Shown piece by piece: positions 1-9,606 of a DNA stretch of 64,000 nucleotides. The stretch comes from Lentisalinibacter sp964427415 (GTDB lineage Bacteria > Pseudomonadota > Gammaproteobacteria > Steroidobacterales > Woeseiaceae), in NCBI GenBank assembly GCA_964427415.1, contig CAYRUH010000007.1, forward strand, positions 1-64,000, written 5' to 3'. Position numbers and translations under genes: made by a program. The notes under the pieces were generated by a model that was given only the letters and a program-made list of their open reading frames with translations, ran no database searches and was not told the origin of the DNA. How positions within the stretch are numbered: the first letter of the stretch is position 1; the number at the start of each line of letters is the position of its first letter.

Positions 1-932
1 ACGTGCTTCTTGAACGCCCGCTGGAAAGCTGCGTCCGACTGATAGCCGACTCGCTCAGCAATTGATCCCATCGTGAGACCGTCCTTTAGCAAGCCCGCGG
101 CCAGCTGCATACGCCACTTTCCAAGATAGCTCATAGGTGTATCTCCGGTGTAGCGCGCGAAGCGTTCTGCGAAGCCGGAACGCGACAATCCCGCCTTCCC
201 GGCCAGTGTTTCGACAGTCCAGGCACGTGCCGGATCATTATGGAGTGCCTTAAGAGCCTGGCCGACATAGTGGTCCTTCAGCGCCAGTAGCCAGCTTTCT
301 TCTTCGTCTGTGACGCTGTCCATATAGCGCCGGATAGCGTCCACGAACATAAGTTCACTTAACTTGGCGAGGACAGTCTCAGTGCCGGCGCGCTCGTCAT
401 CACCTTCGCGCACCGCAGCTCTCAAAAGCTCCCTAAGCAACGGATTGCTCCCTACAGCCGCATGAATGAGAAGCATCTTCGGCAACGCACCGAGCAATGG
501 ATTGAATGGCGCAGCGTCGCATCCGAGATAACCGCAGACAAATTTCGCCGAGACGCGCTCTCCACCGATGGCCACAAATGTGAATGGTCGATCTTTCTCC
601 TTGGCGACTCGATGATAGAAGTCGAGGTCTGGCGGCTCCCCGTGCCATGTCTCCAGATCTGACGTCATGATATGGCTGTTGCCATACGGAAACATCAGAA
701 TATCGCCTTCGGCGAAGGCGGCAGGTGGTACCGATCGATCCTGCGGCATCACCCAGGCCTTTCCGTGCACCATGACGTGGAACGGGATCACGTGCCCCGC
801 TGTCGGCATCATGGCTCCGCCGATCTCGGCCATTGATGGATTCATCGAGATCCAGGGATGAGCGGCGTTCACCTCAAAGTACATTGCGCCGCGCAGGCGC
901 ACCGCCCTGAGGACTTCGGACAAGACGTCCAT
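1..932 (-). CDS. AraC-family transcriptional regulator with N-terminal cupin domain (3' end just off the window)
   Basis: Read on the minus strand from an ATG at 932-930 that follows a GGGAGGG ribosome binding site. The first ~190 residues form a cupin-like effector domain with segments such as 'GHVIPFHVMVHGKAW' and 'GDILMFPYGNSH'. The C-terminal ~100 residues hold the two AraC helix-turn-helix motifs, 'LAGKAGLSRSGFAERF' and 'GSIAERVGYQSDAAFQRAF'. The frame is still open at base 1 shortly after the second motif, so only a few residues should be missing. It is divergent from an FAD oxidoreductase 172 bp away, the usual layout for an AraC activator and its target. The ligand cannot be read from the sequence. 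Confidence 0.9.
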   Translation of the reverse strand, partial: MDVLSEVLRAVRLRGAMYFEVNAAHPWISMNPSMAEIGGAMMPTAGHVIPFHVMVHGKAWVMPQDRSVPPAAFAEGDILMFPYGNSHIMTSDLETWHGEPPDLDFYHRVAKEKDRPFTFVAIGGERVSAKFVCGYLGCDAAPFNPLLGALPKMLLIHAAVGSNPLLRELLRAAVREGDDERAGTETVLAKLSELMFVDAIRRYMDSVTDEEESWLLALKDHYVGQALKALHNDPARAWTVETLAGKAGLSRSGFAERFARYTGDTPMSYLGKWRMQLAAGLLKDGLTMGSIAERVGYQSDAAFQRAFKKH

Positions 933-1104
933 TGTTTCCCTCCCCCACCGCTGCTTCACGCTCGCGCGTTCGCGCGCCCCTCGCGCCTTCTCTTTCTGGA
1001 CGCTCCGGCATAAATTAAAGACGATCGCGAATTCCCGATCAACCGCTTTTCGAGGATCATGCAGGCTCTGATCACCGCATTTATCCCAACTTTGAGGTAA
1101 TTTC

Positions 1105-2526
1105 ATGGAAACGTTGATTTTTGCACGACTGGACGGGTCCACGATCCAGCACGAGCGAGCCCGTGCGGAATCCGCTCTGAGCGGAGACCTCCTTTTTCCG
1201 AACTCGAAAGACTTCGACGAGGCACGCAGTATCTGGAACGCCATGATCGACCGGCGGCCTGCTCTGGTCGTTCGGCCCAGGACGGAAAATGACGTCGTCG
1301 CAGCGGTCGATTTCGCGAAGGAAAATGATCTGGCGATCGCGGTAAAGGGTGGCGGCCACAACATCGCCGGCAAAGCAATGATGGATAACGGCATCGTGGT
1401 CGATTTCCACCACATGAAAAAGATCACTGTCGATCCGGAGCGACGTATCGCCAAAGTTCAGCCCGGCGCAACGCTCGGCGACGTCGACGCTGCCACGCAA
1501 CCTCACGGGCTGGCCGTCCCGGTTGGCATCAACTCCACTACGGGGATAGCAGGACTGACATTGGGCGGTGGGTTCGGCTGGACCACCCGCAAGTACGGGC
1601 TCACGATCGATAACCTGCGCTCAGTGCGCCTCATCACAGCGGCGGGTCAGAAACTGACAGTCGATGCGGCCAGCCATCCGGACCTGTTCTGGGCCGTCCG
1701 TGGCGGTGGTGGAAACTTCGGCGTCGTCACAGAGTTCGAGTTCGATCTCAAGCCGGTCGGGCCGCAGGTGCTCGCAGGTATGGTGGTACATCCCTTCGCC
1801 GACATGCGCGACGTCGTGACACAGTATCAGGCAGCACTCGATCGCGCGCCGGACGACATCAGCTGCTGGGTGATCTTGCGGAAAGCTCCGCCCCTACCTT
1901 TTCTGCCTGAAGAATGGCACGGACGCGAGGTCGTCGTGCTCGCAATGTGTAATATCGGTGATTTAGCGAATGCCGAAGAGACCGCCGCGCCCTTCCGTGA
2001 CATCGGCGACCCGATCGTCGACATGGTGGAACCGATGCCATTCCTTGACTGGCAAGCGGCGTTCGATCCACTGCTGACTCCCGGCGCTCGTAATTACTGG
2101 AAAAGCCATGATGTCGCCTCGTTTAGCGACGAGGCTCTCCAAATCATCGCCGATGCGATCAGCGAGCTTCCGACCGATGAGTGCGAAGTGTTCTTCGGCC
2201 ACGTGGGCGGCGCAATGACACGGGTGCCGACATCGGCGACGGCCTGGCCAAATCGTGAACCGCACTTTGCGGTGAACGTTCACACGCGCTGGCAGGACGC
2301 CGGCGATGACGATCGTTGTCGGCAATGGGCGAGAACTCTGCACCGACGACTGGAACCCTACGCTATGGGGAGCATGTATGTAAACTTCATTCCGGAGGGC
2401 GACGAGGAACGCATTGCCGATATTTATGGCAGCAACTTCGAGCGACTGAGAGCCCTGAAAGGAGCCGTCGATCCGGACAACCTGTTTCGTGCCAACCAGA
2501 ACATCGCTCCCGAACGATCGGAATGA
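1105..2526 (+). CDS. FAD-linked oxidoreductase, berberine bridge (BBE) type
   Basis: 473-residue cytosolic flavoenzyme of the FAD_binding_4 plus BBE family; no signal peptide is visible. The N-terminal p-cresol methylhydroxylase-type FAD domain has 'VKGGGHNIAG' (the His is the usual 8-alpha covalent flavin attachment site) and 'LTLGGGFGWTTRKYGLTIDN'. The Cys used by bicovalent members does not appear at the expected place, so single attachment is more likely. The C-terminus carries the BBE signature, with 'DPDNLFRANQNI'. These enzymes oxidise sugars, alkaloids or other alcohols and amines; the substrate here is unknown. ATG 1105 follows GAGG. It is divergent from the AraC regulator, its probable controller. 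Confidence 0.9.
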   Translation: METLIFARLDGSTIQHERARAESALSGDLLFPNSKDFDEARSIWNAMIDRRPALVVRPRTENDVVAAVDFAKENDLAIAVKGGGHNIAGKAMMDNGIVVDFHHMKKITVDPERRIAKVQPGATLGDVDAATQPHGLAVPVGINSTTGIAGLTLGGGFGWTTRKYGLTIDNLRSVRLITAAGQKLTVDAASHPDLFWAVRGGGGNFGVVTEFEFDLKPVGPQVLAGMVVHPFADMRDVVTQYQAALDRAPDDISCWVILRKAPPLPFLPEEWHGREVVVLAMCNIGDLANAEETAAPFRDIGDPIVDMVEPMPFLDWQAAFDPLLTPGARNYWKSHDVASFSDEALQIIADAISELPTDECEVFFGHVGGAMTRVPTSATAWPNREPHFAVNVHTRWQDAGDDDRCRQWARTLHRRLEPYAMGSMYVNFIPEGDEERIADIYGSNFERLRALKGAVDPDNLFRANQNIAPERSE

Positions 2527-2544
2527 TGGTCCAGCCCGTTGGTG

Positions 2545-3090
2545 CTACTCCAACTCCTTGCTTGAGAATTCAAACAGGCGCGCACTGCGCCAGACGCGAA
2601 CGACAAACACGTGCTCCGGGACAGCGGGGTCCCCGTCACAACGATCTCGTCGATTACCCTGCGGAGCGAACGCAGAACCTTGGGCACGTCGAAGCGCCGG
2701 GTGGCGCGCTTCGCCGCGACCGAGCACCGTAGCGAGATACTCCGCATGGGGCAGGCCCCAATGCCGTGCCGCATCGACATGCTCGCGCAAGCCTTCGGTA
2801 TCGACCAATCCGGGCTGAAACAAAGCAACCGCCGGCGCGTCTCCATCCGCTTCATGGGCGAAATCCGCGATCATCTGATCGAAGAGCCGGGCGAGAGCCT
2901 TTTTGGTGACGCCATAGATGCCGGTGCCCGGCTGGGGGCGATCGGCGATACCCGCCCCCACCAGCAATATCCGTGCGGGCGTCGCGTCTCTCAAGGCGGA
3001 GAGGAATGACCGGCTCAAGGCTAGCGGCGCCGTGACATTCACGGCAAAGGCGTGCTCCAGCGCGTCCGGGTCGGTCCCTATGAAATTCAG
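2545..3090 (-). pseudogene. Short-chain dehydrogenase (SDR) remnant lacking its Rossmann N-terminus
   Basis: The minus strand reads SDR-like sequence without a start: 'FAVNVTAPLALSRSFLSAL' (the N-V-x-A helix), 'GIYGVTKKAL' (catalytic Y-x-x-x-K) and 'LFQPGLVDTEGL' (P-G-x-V-x-T). The first ~90 residues of an SDR, including the TGxxxGxG cofactor motif, are absent. Downstream of 'EYLATVLG' the frame becomes low-complexity, while another frame looks more protein-like ('DVPKVLRSLRRVIDEIV'), so a frameshift is possible. The upstream end abuts a fragment of a different gene, consistent with a deletion that joined two decaying genes. Confidence 0.55.
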
Positions 3091-3230
3091 ACTCGGTGCT
3101 CCGATACCGGCAGGCAGCCGAGTTCCGACAGGAAGGTCCGCATGTTCACTGCCGCAACAGGTGCGCCGAGCCGGGCCGGACGCGGCGGTGTTGTCGTGCG
3201 CACGGAACCGAGAAAAACCAGGACAGTCAT
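3087..3230 (-). pseudogene. NADPH-dependent FMN reductase N-terminal fragment
   Basis: An ATG at 3230-3228 opens a 47-codon frame that begins 'MTVLVFLGSVRTTTPPRPAR', the typical start and phosphate-binding loop of the flavodoxin-like NADPH:FMN reductase family, then stops at 3087-3089. Family members are about 190 residues long, so only the first beta strand and loop remain. SDR-like sequence begins in another frame right at the stop, which suggests a deletion junction near 3090-3100. Probably not functional. Confidence 0.55.
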
Positions 3231-3369
3231 TCAAAGCATCTCAATTGTCAGGGCCGGTGCTGAATCGATAACGCACCCTGTAATAGCGATAGCAGGATTC
3301 GTGCCAAACCGCTACCGCACTCACTGACAGGCACGCCAGGCGGTGCACGCCCCCGCGATCCCGCTGACG

Positions 3370-5277
3370 CTACCATCGATAACGCAGACCGAGATAACCG
3401 GAGCGACCGGCCACACCGGCATTCTGTATGACCTCGTAGTCCTCGTCGAAGAGGTTCTCGATACGGGCAAATAGCTGCAAGGCGTCGCCCGCCTGCCAGG
3501 TACCGTCCAGATCGACGCGCACCCAGGAATCCAGCGGATCGCGCTCGCGGGAACGGTTGAACTGCTCGCCAACGTAGACAAGCTGCGCTCCGAGATACAG
3601 GCTCCCGGTCGTTCCAAAGTCGACGCGCAGGCTGCCCTGGGCCTCAGGCGTTCGCGCCAGATCCAAACCGTTCGACTCGTCCGTCGCTTCCGTGGTGGTA
3701 TACGTCGCCGACAGCCCCAGGGCGGCCGCCGGCTGCCACCGTGCTTCGAACTCCCAGCCGCTGGTCTCCACTTCGGCAATATTGACGTAGGTCGAGGTGA
3801 AGGTCGCGAAGTCGATCTCGAATTCGATCAGGTTCTCGATGTCCTGACGGTAGTACCCGGCGGACAGCATCAGCGTATCGTCGAACAGGCGCTGCTCGAC
3901 CGCCAGGTCGTAGCCCCGGCTCTCCTCCACTTCCAGTTCCTGATTACCGATCAGGATGCTGCCGAAGATCGGCTCCGGCCCATCGAAGAACGACTGGTAC
4001 AGCGTCGGCGCCTTCGCTCCGGTGCCGTAACTGGCCCGCAAGCGGCTGCCGCTCCCCGCCAGCAGGTAACTGCCCGCAACCCGCCACGTCGCATGAACGC
4101 CGCCGACCTCGAAGTCGTCCAGTCGCGAGCCGGCGGTCACGTTAAAAGCGTCGGAGCCGGACCACTCGGCCTGGACGAACAGCGAACGGGTGTCGAATTC
4201 GGCGTCGAACTGCTCGATCACGGTGCCGGGTCCCGAGCGGCTGTGCTCGGCAGAGTCGCGCTGGTAGCGCAGTCCCGCCAGCAGGGACACCTGCTCGAAG
4301 TCCACCGTGCCCTGATACTCCAACCCGGTGCTCGAGCCGTCGAAGTCACTGTTCGGCACGGCTACCGTGGCGTCGAAGAACTCTCTCTCCGTTCTCTGGG
4401 CAAACAGGGTGACGGCGTGCTCCGTGTTGGCGAAAGAAGCCGGGTCGAGCCTCTGGGTCAGACTCCCGGAGTAGACACGCTTCTCCGCGCTGGCCTCGCC
4501 ATCCACCGCGCCGAAAATGCTGGGGTCGGTCTCCGCATCCACCGAGGAGGCATGGAAGGCCGCCTCCGTCGCCCAGCGATCGCTGTAGCGATAATCGCCG
4601 CGGCCGGTCACGGTCCAGTTGTCGCTACCGTCGTCCTCCGTCGCACCCAGCCGTTCGGCCACCCGGGAGAAGCCGTCGGTGGTCAGGGCGTTCGCGCTCA
4701 GTGCGAAAGTGCCGGCCTCTCCGCCGCCGCGCAGGCTGCCGCCCAGTCGACGTGTATTGTAACTGCCGGCCTCCGCTTCGACAGAGCCCTGCAGCCCCTG
4801 CTCGCCCCGTTTCGTGATGATGTTGATGACACCGCCGATGGCATCGCTGCCCCAGACGGCACTCTGGGGACCGCGCACCACTTCGATGCGTTCGATACCG
4901 GTGGTGAGCAGTGACGAGAAGTCGAAGTCGCCCTGGGCGCTAGCGATGTCGTTCACCCTGACGCCGTCGATGAGCACCAGCGTCTGGTCGGAATCGGCGC
5001 CGCGGATGCGCAGGTTCGTGGCTCCTCCCGGCCCACCGGCCTGATAGGCATAAACGCCGGGCACCTGATCGAGGAGCTCCATGACGAGGCGCGCACCGCT
5101 GCGTCGCACGTCCTGTTCGCCGAGCACGGTGACGGCGCTGCCCAGGGAATCCACCGCCCGCTCCGTCCGCGTGGCAGTCACCAAGATTTGCTCTATCTCC
5201 TCCGCCGACACCGGCACCGGCGCGGTTGCGAGCACACCCACCGCCAGCGTCAGGTCCATTATTTTTCTGTAACTCAT
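3370..5277 (-). CDS. TonB-dependent outer-membrane receptor, BtuB-like
   Basis: 636 residues from the ATG at 5277, chosen because an AGGAGA site precedes it and a signal peptide ('MDLTLAVGVLATAPVPVSA') follows; a 17-codon longer frame lacks both. TonB box 'EQILVTATR'; plug (~res 20-150) with 'NLRIRGADSDQTLVLIDGVR' and 'IEVVRGPQSAVWGSDAIGGV'; 22-strand barrel ending in an aromatic, 'GLRYRW'. The plug and the barrel motif 'GTGAKAPTLYQSFF' resemble cobalamin receptor BtuB; I do not see the NPNL/FRAP motif of haem receptors. Last gene of a four-gene unit, 20 bp after a CobN-like chelatase. Likely imports a metal-macrocycle or metallophore; the ligand is inferred only. Confidence 0.92.
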   Translation of the reverse strand: MSYRKIMDLTLAVGVLATAPVPVSAEEIEQILVTATRTERAVDSLGSAVTVLGEQDVRRSGARLVMELLDQVPGVYAYQAGGPGGATNLRIRGADSDQTLVLIDGVRVNDIASAQGDFDFSSLLTTGIERIEVVRGPQSAVWGSDAIGGVINIITKRGEQGLQGSVEAEAGSYNTRRLGGSLRGGGEAGTFALSANALTTDGFSRVAERLGATEDDGSDNWTVTGRGDYRYSDRWATEAAFHASSVDAETDPSIFGAVDGEASAEKRVYSGSLTQRLDPASFANTEHAVTLFAQRTEREFFDATVAVPNSDFDGSSTGLEYQGTVDFEQVSLLAGLRYQRDSAEHSRSGPGTVIEQFDAEFDTRSLFVQAEWSGSDAFNVTAGSRLDDFEVGGVHATWRVAGSYLLAGSGSRLRASYGTGAKAPTLYQSFFDGPEPIFGSILIGNQELEVEESRGYDLAVEQRLFDDTLMLSAGYYRQDIENLIEFEIDFATFTSTYVNIAEVETSGWEFEARWQPAAALGLSATYTTTEATDESNGLDLARTPEAQGSLRVDFGTTGSLYLGAQLVYVGEQFNRSRERDPLDSWVRVDLDGTWQAGDALQLFARIENLFDEDYEVIQNAGVAGRSGYLGLRYRW

Positions 5278-5296
5278 GCCCTCGTCTCCTGTGAAT

Positions 5297-8200
5297 TTAT
5301 GCACGCTGCGAGGAGAGCCGACAACCATCGCGATAGCGGCTCACGGATCCGGAAAAAAGACTCGCCAGCAGGAATGCGAGGCCGGCCAGCGCAAGCAGAT
5401 CGATCATCTCTTCAGCAGGGCGCTGCAGCGCGTCCTGCGGCTCCCTCTCCTCCTCCACCATCTTGTATCCGGTGACGGATTGCTCTGTCCCCGGCGCCTC
5501 TGCTGCGGACTCGACGGGCTCCGGCGGCGGCTGGTGCCAGCGGATCTTGTCGGCGATGCGCCCGGCCAGCGCGGCCTCGATGCTCCGCCCGGTGGCTCGT
5601 TCGATGGTGTCCATCGCGTCCTCGACCCACTGCGGATCCAGCCCGGCGGCGGCCGCAGTCTTGCGCACGAACTGCTGCAGCTCCGGGTTGTCGCAGCTCA
5701 GGTGATCGCAGGCCGGACCGTGGCGGACGAGGGAATCGACGTAGGCTTCGACCAGTTCCGCGCGGGTCTGCGCGGGCGCATCCCAGTAGCCCTTGCGTAC
5801 GACCTCGAGCATGCGCGCGGCGATGCCCTGACGGGCATAGGGATTGTGTTCTTCGAAGAAGGCCTCGATGCCGAAGTCATACCGGTCGGTCATCCAGACC
5901 TCGTGCATCTCCTGCCACTTGGCGGCGTCGACGGCTTCCGGGTAGACCACCTGCCAGCCCCACAGGTAGTCCACGGCCTTCCAGACGTGCCGGCCGCCCG
6001 CATAGCCCTCCTGCATCATCTGCCCGGCGAACTCGGGGTTGAGATAGCGTGAACGCAGCTCCTGGCCCATGAAGCGCTGCAGGGGTTCATGGCGTTCCTC
6101 CCCGGCGCGGCGCAGATCGGTGACGTAGAAGTCCGGGCTGCGGCCTCCACCATTGGCACGCCTGACGCCGAGGGCAATCGAGCCGCCGTAGGAGAAGTAG
6201 TCGTCGTTGTCCAGGGTGGCGTAGAGATTCGAGGCGCGGGAGTGGACGATGGTGTCGGTGTCGGCGAGCGCGGCCCTGAACTCCTCCCGGGCGGGGACGC
6301 CCCACAGACCGCCCCCATAGGCGTGGCCCATGCGGCGGATGTAGTTGTCGGCCACCTGCGCCTCCTCGTCCCAGCTGCCCGAGGCGTGGGTCATGGCATG
6401 CAGCTTGGAGTCGTGCTTGCCGCTGGGCTCGGCGAAGATGCGCAGGGCGGCACGGCGCGCGGCCCCTTCCCTGTCCATGCCCTCCGCGACGAGCTGCTCG
6501 CTCAGGACATCGATGTGCTTGCGCACCGGGTTGTCGGCTTCCGGCGACGAGGCGGCCAGCTGCACGGCCCGGTCGATCAGCTCGAACAGCATCGGGAAAG
6601 TGTCCCGGTAGAGGCTGGTTGCGTGGAAGACCACGTCCACGCGGGGCCGCCCCAGCTCGTCGCGCGGGATGAGCGCCAGGTCGGAGATCCGCCCGCGCTC
6701 GTCGCGCACCGGCCGCACGCCCAGCAGAGCGAGCCCCTGCGCCTCCTGCACGCCCTGGTGACGCAGCGTCTCCACGCCCCAGAGCTGCAGCGCCACCTTC
6801 TCAGGCATCTCGCCGTGGCGCTCCCGATGGCGCGCGATCAGCAATTCCGCCATGCGCGCACCCAACTCGTCGGCGGCCGGCAGCGGCACGGTGCGAGGAT
6901 CGAAGGTGCCGAAATTCTTGCCGGTGGGAATCGCCTCCGGATTGCGTACCGGATCGTTGCCGGGGCCGGGACGCACATAGCGTGCGTCAAGCCCCGTCCT
7001 CAGCCCCTCGAACTCCGCCGGCCCGCTGGCAACAAGTCGTTGCCTTGCCGTGTCCGCCATGCTGCTGCCGTTGGCCTGGGTGATTCGATCGACAAAACGG
7101 GCGAGCCGCTCGCCCGAGGGGCTGACTCCGAAGGTATGCAGCCCGAGCGGGATCGTCTGGTCGCGTACCTGGGCAATGTAGTCCTCCAGGGCGGCGAAGC
7201 GCGCGCCGCGGTTCTGCGCGGCAGCGTCAGACCAGCCCCGATCGGCCAGGTCCAGATCGAGACCTCTCTTCCTGACCGCCGCATCGACGCGGTCGGCGAT
7301 CTCGCCCGCGCGTTCCGGAGCGGTGCCGCGGGCGAGGCGCCATCGAGCGAGCAGATCACGAAGCCCGGTCAGCTCCGGCGAGAGCCCGGCGTCGCCCAGT
7401 GCGGGCGTCAGGTGGTCAACGACGGTCGCCATGCCGCGCCGTTTCGCAACGATGCCCTCGCCGACGTCGTCGACGATGTAGGGGTAGACGATGTGCAGAT
7501 CGCCGGCCAGCACCTCACCGGGATCGCTGCCCGAGAGACCCGCCTCCTTGCCGGACATCCACTCGTGGGTACCGTGTGTGCCGGTATGAACGACCGCGTC
7601 GGCCCGGAACTCCCTCTGCAACCACAGATAGGCCGCCACATACTGGTGGTGGGGCGGCAGTTCCTGGCTCTGGTAGAGCGCTTCCAGGTCCTGCATGCGC
7701 GCCCGGTCCGGCTGCGGCATCACGATGACGTTGCCGAAAGCGATCACTGGCAGCACCAGATGGGGCTCGCCATGGATATCGGTGCGCATGATCTGCGCGT
7801 CTTCGGCCTCGCCCCAGTGGTCGATCACCGCCTCACGAAAAGCGCGGGGCAGCGAGGAAAACCACTCGCGGTAACGCGAAGCCGGCAACGTGACGACATC
7901 GCCTGCGGCGACCAGGCGCTCGAGTTCGCCCGGGGCGAAGCGTCCGATGTTCAGACCCCGATCGCGGATGCGCTGTTGCAGGGCTTCGTCCGTCGTGTCT
8001 TCGAGACCGTCGACCGCATAGCCTGCCCGGGCGAGTTCCCGCAGCAGCCCGGGGATGCTCCGCACCACGTTCAGATAACTGGCGCCGACGTTCTGCTTTC
8101 CCGGCGGGTAATTCCAGTACAGGACGGCGACGCGGCGCCCGGCGGGCGGGCGTCCGCGGATTCGTGCGAGCCTCGCGGCCCGGTCGGCGACCCGCTCGAC

Positions 8201-9247
8201 CCGTTCCGGTATGGGCGCCGTGCCGACCGAGCGGCCCCGGTTGTCGATGGCACCGACCACATTGGGTGGGGCGAGGCCGGCCAGCTCCGGGATCGCCAGC
8301 TGGAAGGCGACCTCGCCAGCGGTGAGTCCGCGCGGCGAGCGCCGCCACTCCTCCACCGTCCGGCCGAAGACGCGGATTGCGTTGATGACCGGCACGCCCA
8401 GCCGCTCGAGCACGGCGGCAGACTCGGCCTCGAAGAACTTGAGGTGAAAGGAGACAACCGCGGCCACACGCGGTTTTCCCTTCTCGTCGAACAGCCGGGC
8501 TTCGAGCATGGGTACGGCCCGTTCGCCGAAGATGATGACCGGCTCGACACCGCGGGCTTCGAGTGCCGCGGCGACCGCGCGCGTCAGCGCCAGGCCGCCG
8601 CTGCGAGCGCGAGTGGCGTACTCCAGGATCGCGACCCGCGGTCTCCCGTCGCCGGCGTCCGACGGCCACACGTCGGTGATGCGCGATCTCCCGTCCTCGA
8701 AAACCACGTACCCATCGGCCAGGGGCGGCGGCGGCGGCTCCGGGAGCGCTCCGTCGATACCCAGGTGGCGGACCCCGAGGTAGACAAAGAAACCCGCCAT
8801 GGACACCGGATCGGAGTTCTCCCAGTAACGGTCGAGCACTGGGTCCGACTCCAGCGCGATGCGCTCGGGAAGGCCGGGGTCATCGCTCAGTCCGGAGGGC
8901 CCGATGGCGAAGCGCCGGCGATGGCCCTCCGTCTCTATCCGTCGGGCTTGCTGCCCGACCCAGCGGCGGTCGAGAATCTCGACCAGCAGCAGATCGTGAT
9001 GCGGCAGCGCGCTCTCCTCCAGCGTATTGGAGGGCGCCCTTATCAGCACGTCGAGCCGCCGCGCCAGGTCGGGGTACTCGGCGTACAGCCGGTCGAGCCC
9101 GCGGGTGATCTTCTCGACGCTGGGATCCGAAGCGACGAATACGACCCGGTAGCGATCCGCGATCGGGGACGGCGCAGCCCACCAGGCCACGATCAGTGCA
9201 GCCAGGAAACCGGCTGCCAGACCGAAGCCGGCGAGCCGCCGGTTCAC
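5297..9247 (-). CDS. Membrane-anchored CobN-like chelatase (CobN/BchH family; HmuS-like)
   Basis: 1316 residues from a GTG at 9247 that overlaps the stop of the preceding gene (GTGA). Residues ~70-1200 are the CobN/magnesium-chelatase large-subunit fold, with segments such as 'HTGTHGTHEWMSGKEAGLSG' and 'YGGGLWGVPAREEF'. Unlike biosynthetic CobN it has a hydrophobic N-terminal anchor ('FGLAAGFLAALIVAWWA') and a C-terminal one ('LLALAGLAFLLASLFSG'), so the bulk is probably periplasmic. No CobS/CobT ATPase partners are nearby. Membrane-linked CobN paralogs beside a TonB receptor, ExbB-like and DUF2149 genes occur in Bacteroidetes haem operons (HmuS, reported to remove iron from haem) and in the zinc-responsive Pseudomonas aeruginosa PA1922-PA1925 cluster. 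Removing or inserting a metal in a macrocycle is the inferred role. Confidence 0.9.
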   Translation of the reverse strand: MNRRLAGFGLAAGFLAALIVAWWAAPSPIADRYRVVFVASDPSVEKITRGLDRLYAEYPDLARRLDVLIRAPSNTLEESALPHHDLLLVEILDRRWVGQQARRIETEGHRRRFAIGPSGLSDDPGLPERIALESDPVLDRYWENSDPVSMAGFFVYLGVRHLGIDGALPEPPPPPLADGYVVFEDGRSRITDVWPSDAGDGRPRVAILEYATRARSGGLALTRAVAAALEARGVEPVIIFGERAVPMLEARLFDEKGKPRVAAVVSFHLKFFEAESAAVLERLGVPVINAIRVFGRTVEEWRRSPRGLTAGEVAFQLAIPELAGLAPPNVVGAIDNRGRSVGTAPIPERVERVADRAARLARIRGRPPAGRRVAVLYWNYPPGKQNVGASYLNVVRSIPGLLRELARAGYAVDGLEDTTDEALQQRIRDRGLNIGRFAPGELERLVAAGDVVTLPASRYREWFSSLPRAFREAVIDHWGEAEDAQIMRTDIHGEPHLVLPVIAFGNVIVMPQPDRARMQDLEALYQSQELPPHHQYVAAYLWLQREFRADAVVHTGTHGTHEWMSGKEAGLSGSDPGEVLAGDLHIVYPYIVDDVGEGIVAKRRGMATVVDHLTPALGDAGLSPELTGLRDLLARWRLARGTAPERAGEIADRVDAAVRKRGLDLDLADRGWSDAAAQNRGARFAALEDYIAQVRDQTIPLGLHTFGVSPSGERLARFVDRITQANGSSMADTARQRLVASGPAEFEGLRTGLDARYVRPGPGNDPVRNPEAIPTGKNFGTFDPRTVPLPAADELGARMAELLIARHRERHGEMPEKVALQLWGVETLRHQGVQEAQGLALLGVRPVRDERGRISDLALIPRDELGRPRVDVVFHATSLYRDTFPMLFELIDRAVQLAASSPEADNPVRKHIDVLSEQLVAEGMDREGAARRAALRIFAEPSGKHDSKLHAMTHASGSWDEEAQVADNYIRRMGHAYGGGLWGVPAREEFRAALADTDTIVHSRASNLYATLDNDDYFSYGGSIALGVRRANGGGRSPDFYVTDLRRAGEERHEPLQRFMGQELRSRYLNPEFAGQMMQEGYAGGRHVWKAVDYLWGWQVVYPEAVDAAKWQEMHEVWMTDRYDFGIEAFFEEHNPYARQGIAARMLEVVRKGYWDAPAQTRAELVEAYVDSLVRHGPACDHLSCDNPELQQFVRKTAAAAGLDPQWVEDAMDTIERATGRSIEAALAGRIADKIRWHQPPPEPVESAAEAPGTEQSVTGYKMVEEEREPQDALQRPAEEMIDLLALAGLAFLLASLFSGSVSRYRDGCRLSSQRA

Positions 9248-9606
9248 GGCTCCGCAACCTCTTCGCCGGGATTCTCCGGGACATAGACGACGCTGCCGTC
9301 CTGCAGCCGGTAGGCCGTGCCGAGACGTACGCCATCCCCGCTACCTACCGACCTGGTGAGCCGGCGTACGGTGGTCTGGCGGCCTTCCCGGACGATAATC
9401 TCCAGACCGTCTTCCCGCTCTTTTGTGATGGTCACCTTCTGGTCCGGCGCGAACAGATCCAGCAGATTCAGCGCGCTGATCAGGGCCACCATGAAGCCCA
9501 GCGCGAATACCATAGCGACATCGAAGAGGTTGGCGACGCCGCTCAGCAGGTCGTCGTCTTCCGTCGGGCCGAGCAGGCCGAGCCCCTGTCGCCGGCGCTC
9601 ACCCAT
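9244..9606 (-). CDS. DUF2149 family protein, probable ExbD-like partner
   Basis: 120 residues. The ATG at 9606 is chosen because GGAGG lies six bases upstream; the frame extends six codons further without a site. One transmembrane segment, 'FDVAMVFALGFMVALISALN', sits after 'DDDLLSGVANLFD', the characteristic DUF2149 start; the soluble remainder ends '..YVPENPGEEVAEP'. Size and topology match ExbD/TolR-type proteins. It overlaps the ExbB-like gene by 8 bp and the CobN-like gene by 4 bp (GTGA), so translation is coupled. Inferred role: with the ExbB-like protein it couples proton flow to the receptor or to the chelatase. Confidence 0.82.
   Translation of the reverse strand: MGERRRQGLGLLGPTEDDDLLSGVANLFDVAMVFALGFMVALISALNLLDLFAPDQKVTITKEREDGLEIIVREGRQTTVRRLTRSVGSGDGVRLGTAYRLQDGSVVYVPENPGEEVAEP

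Noticed and set aside
6089..9286. A 1065-codon open frame on the plus strand opposite the CobN-like gene
   Set aside because: High-GC shadow of the minus-strand chelatase: no ribosome site, amino-acid composition dominated by Arg, Gly, His and Val, and no recognisable motif, whereas the chelatase frame has clear family sequence.
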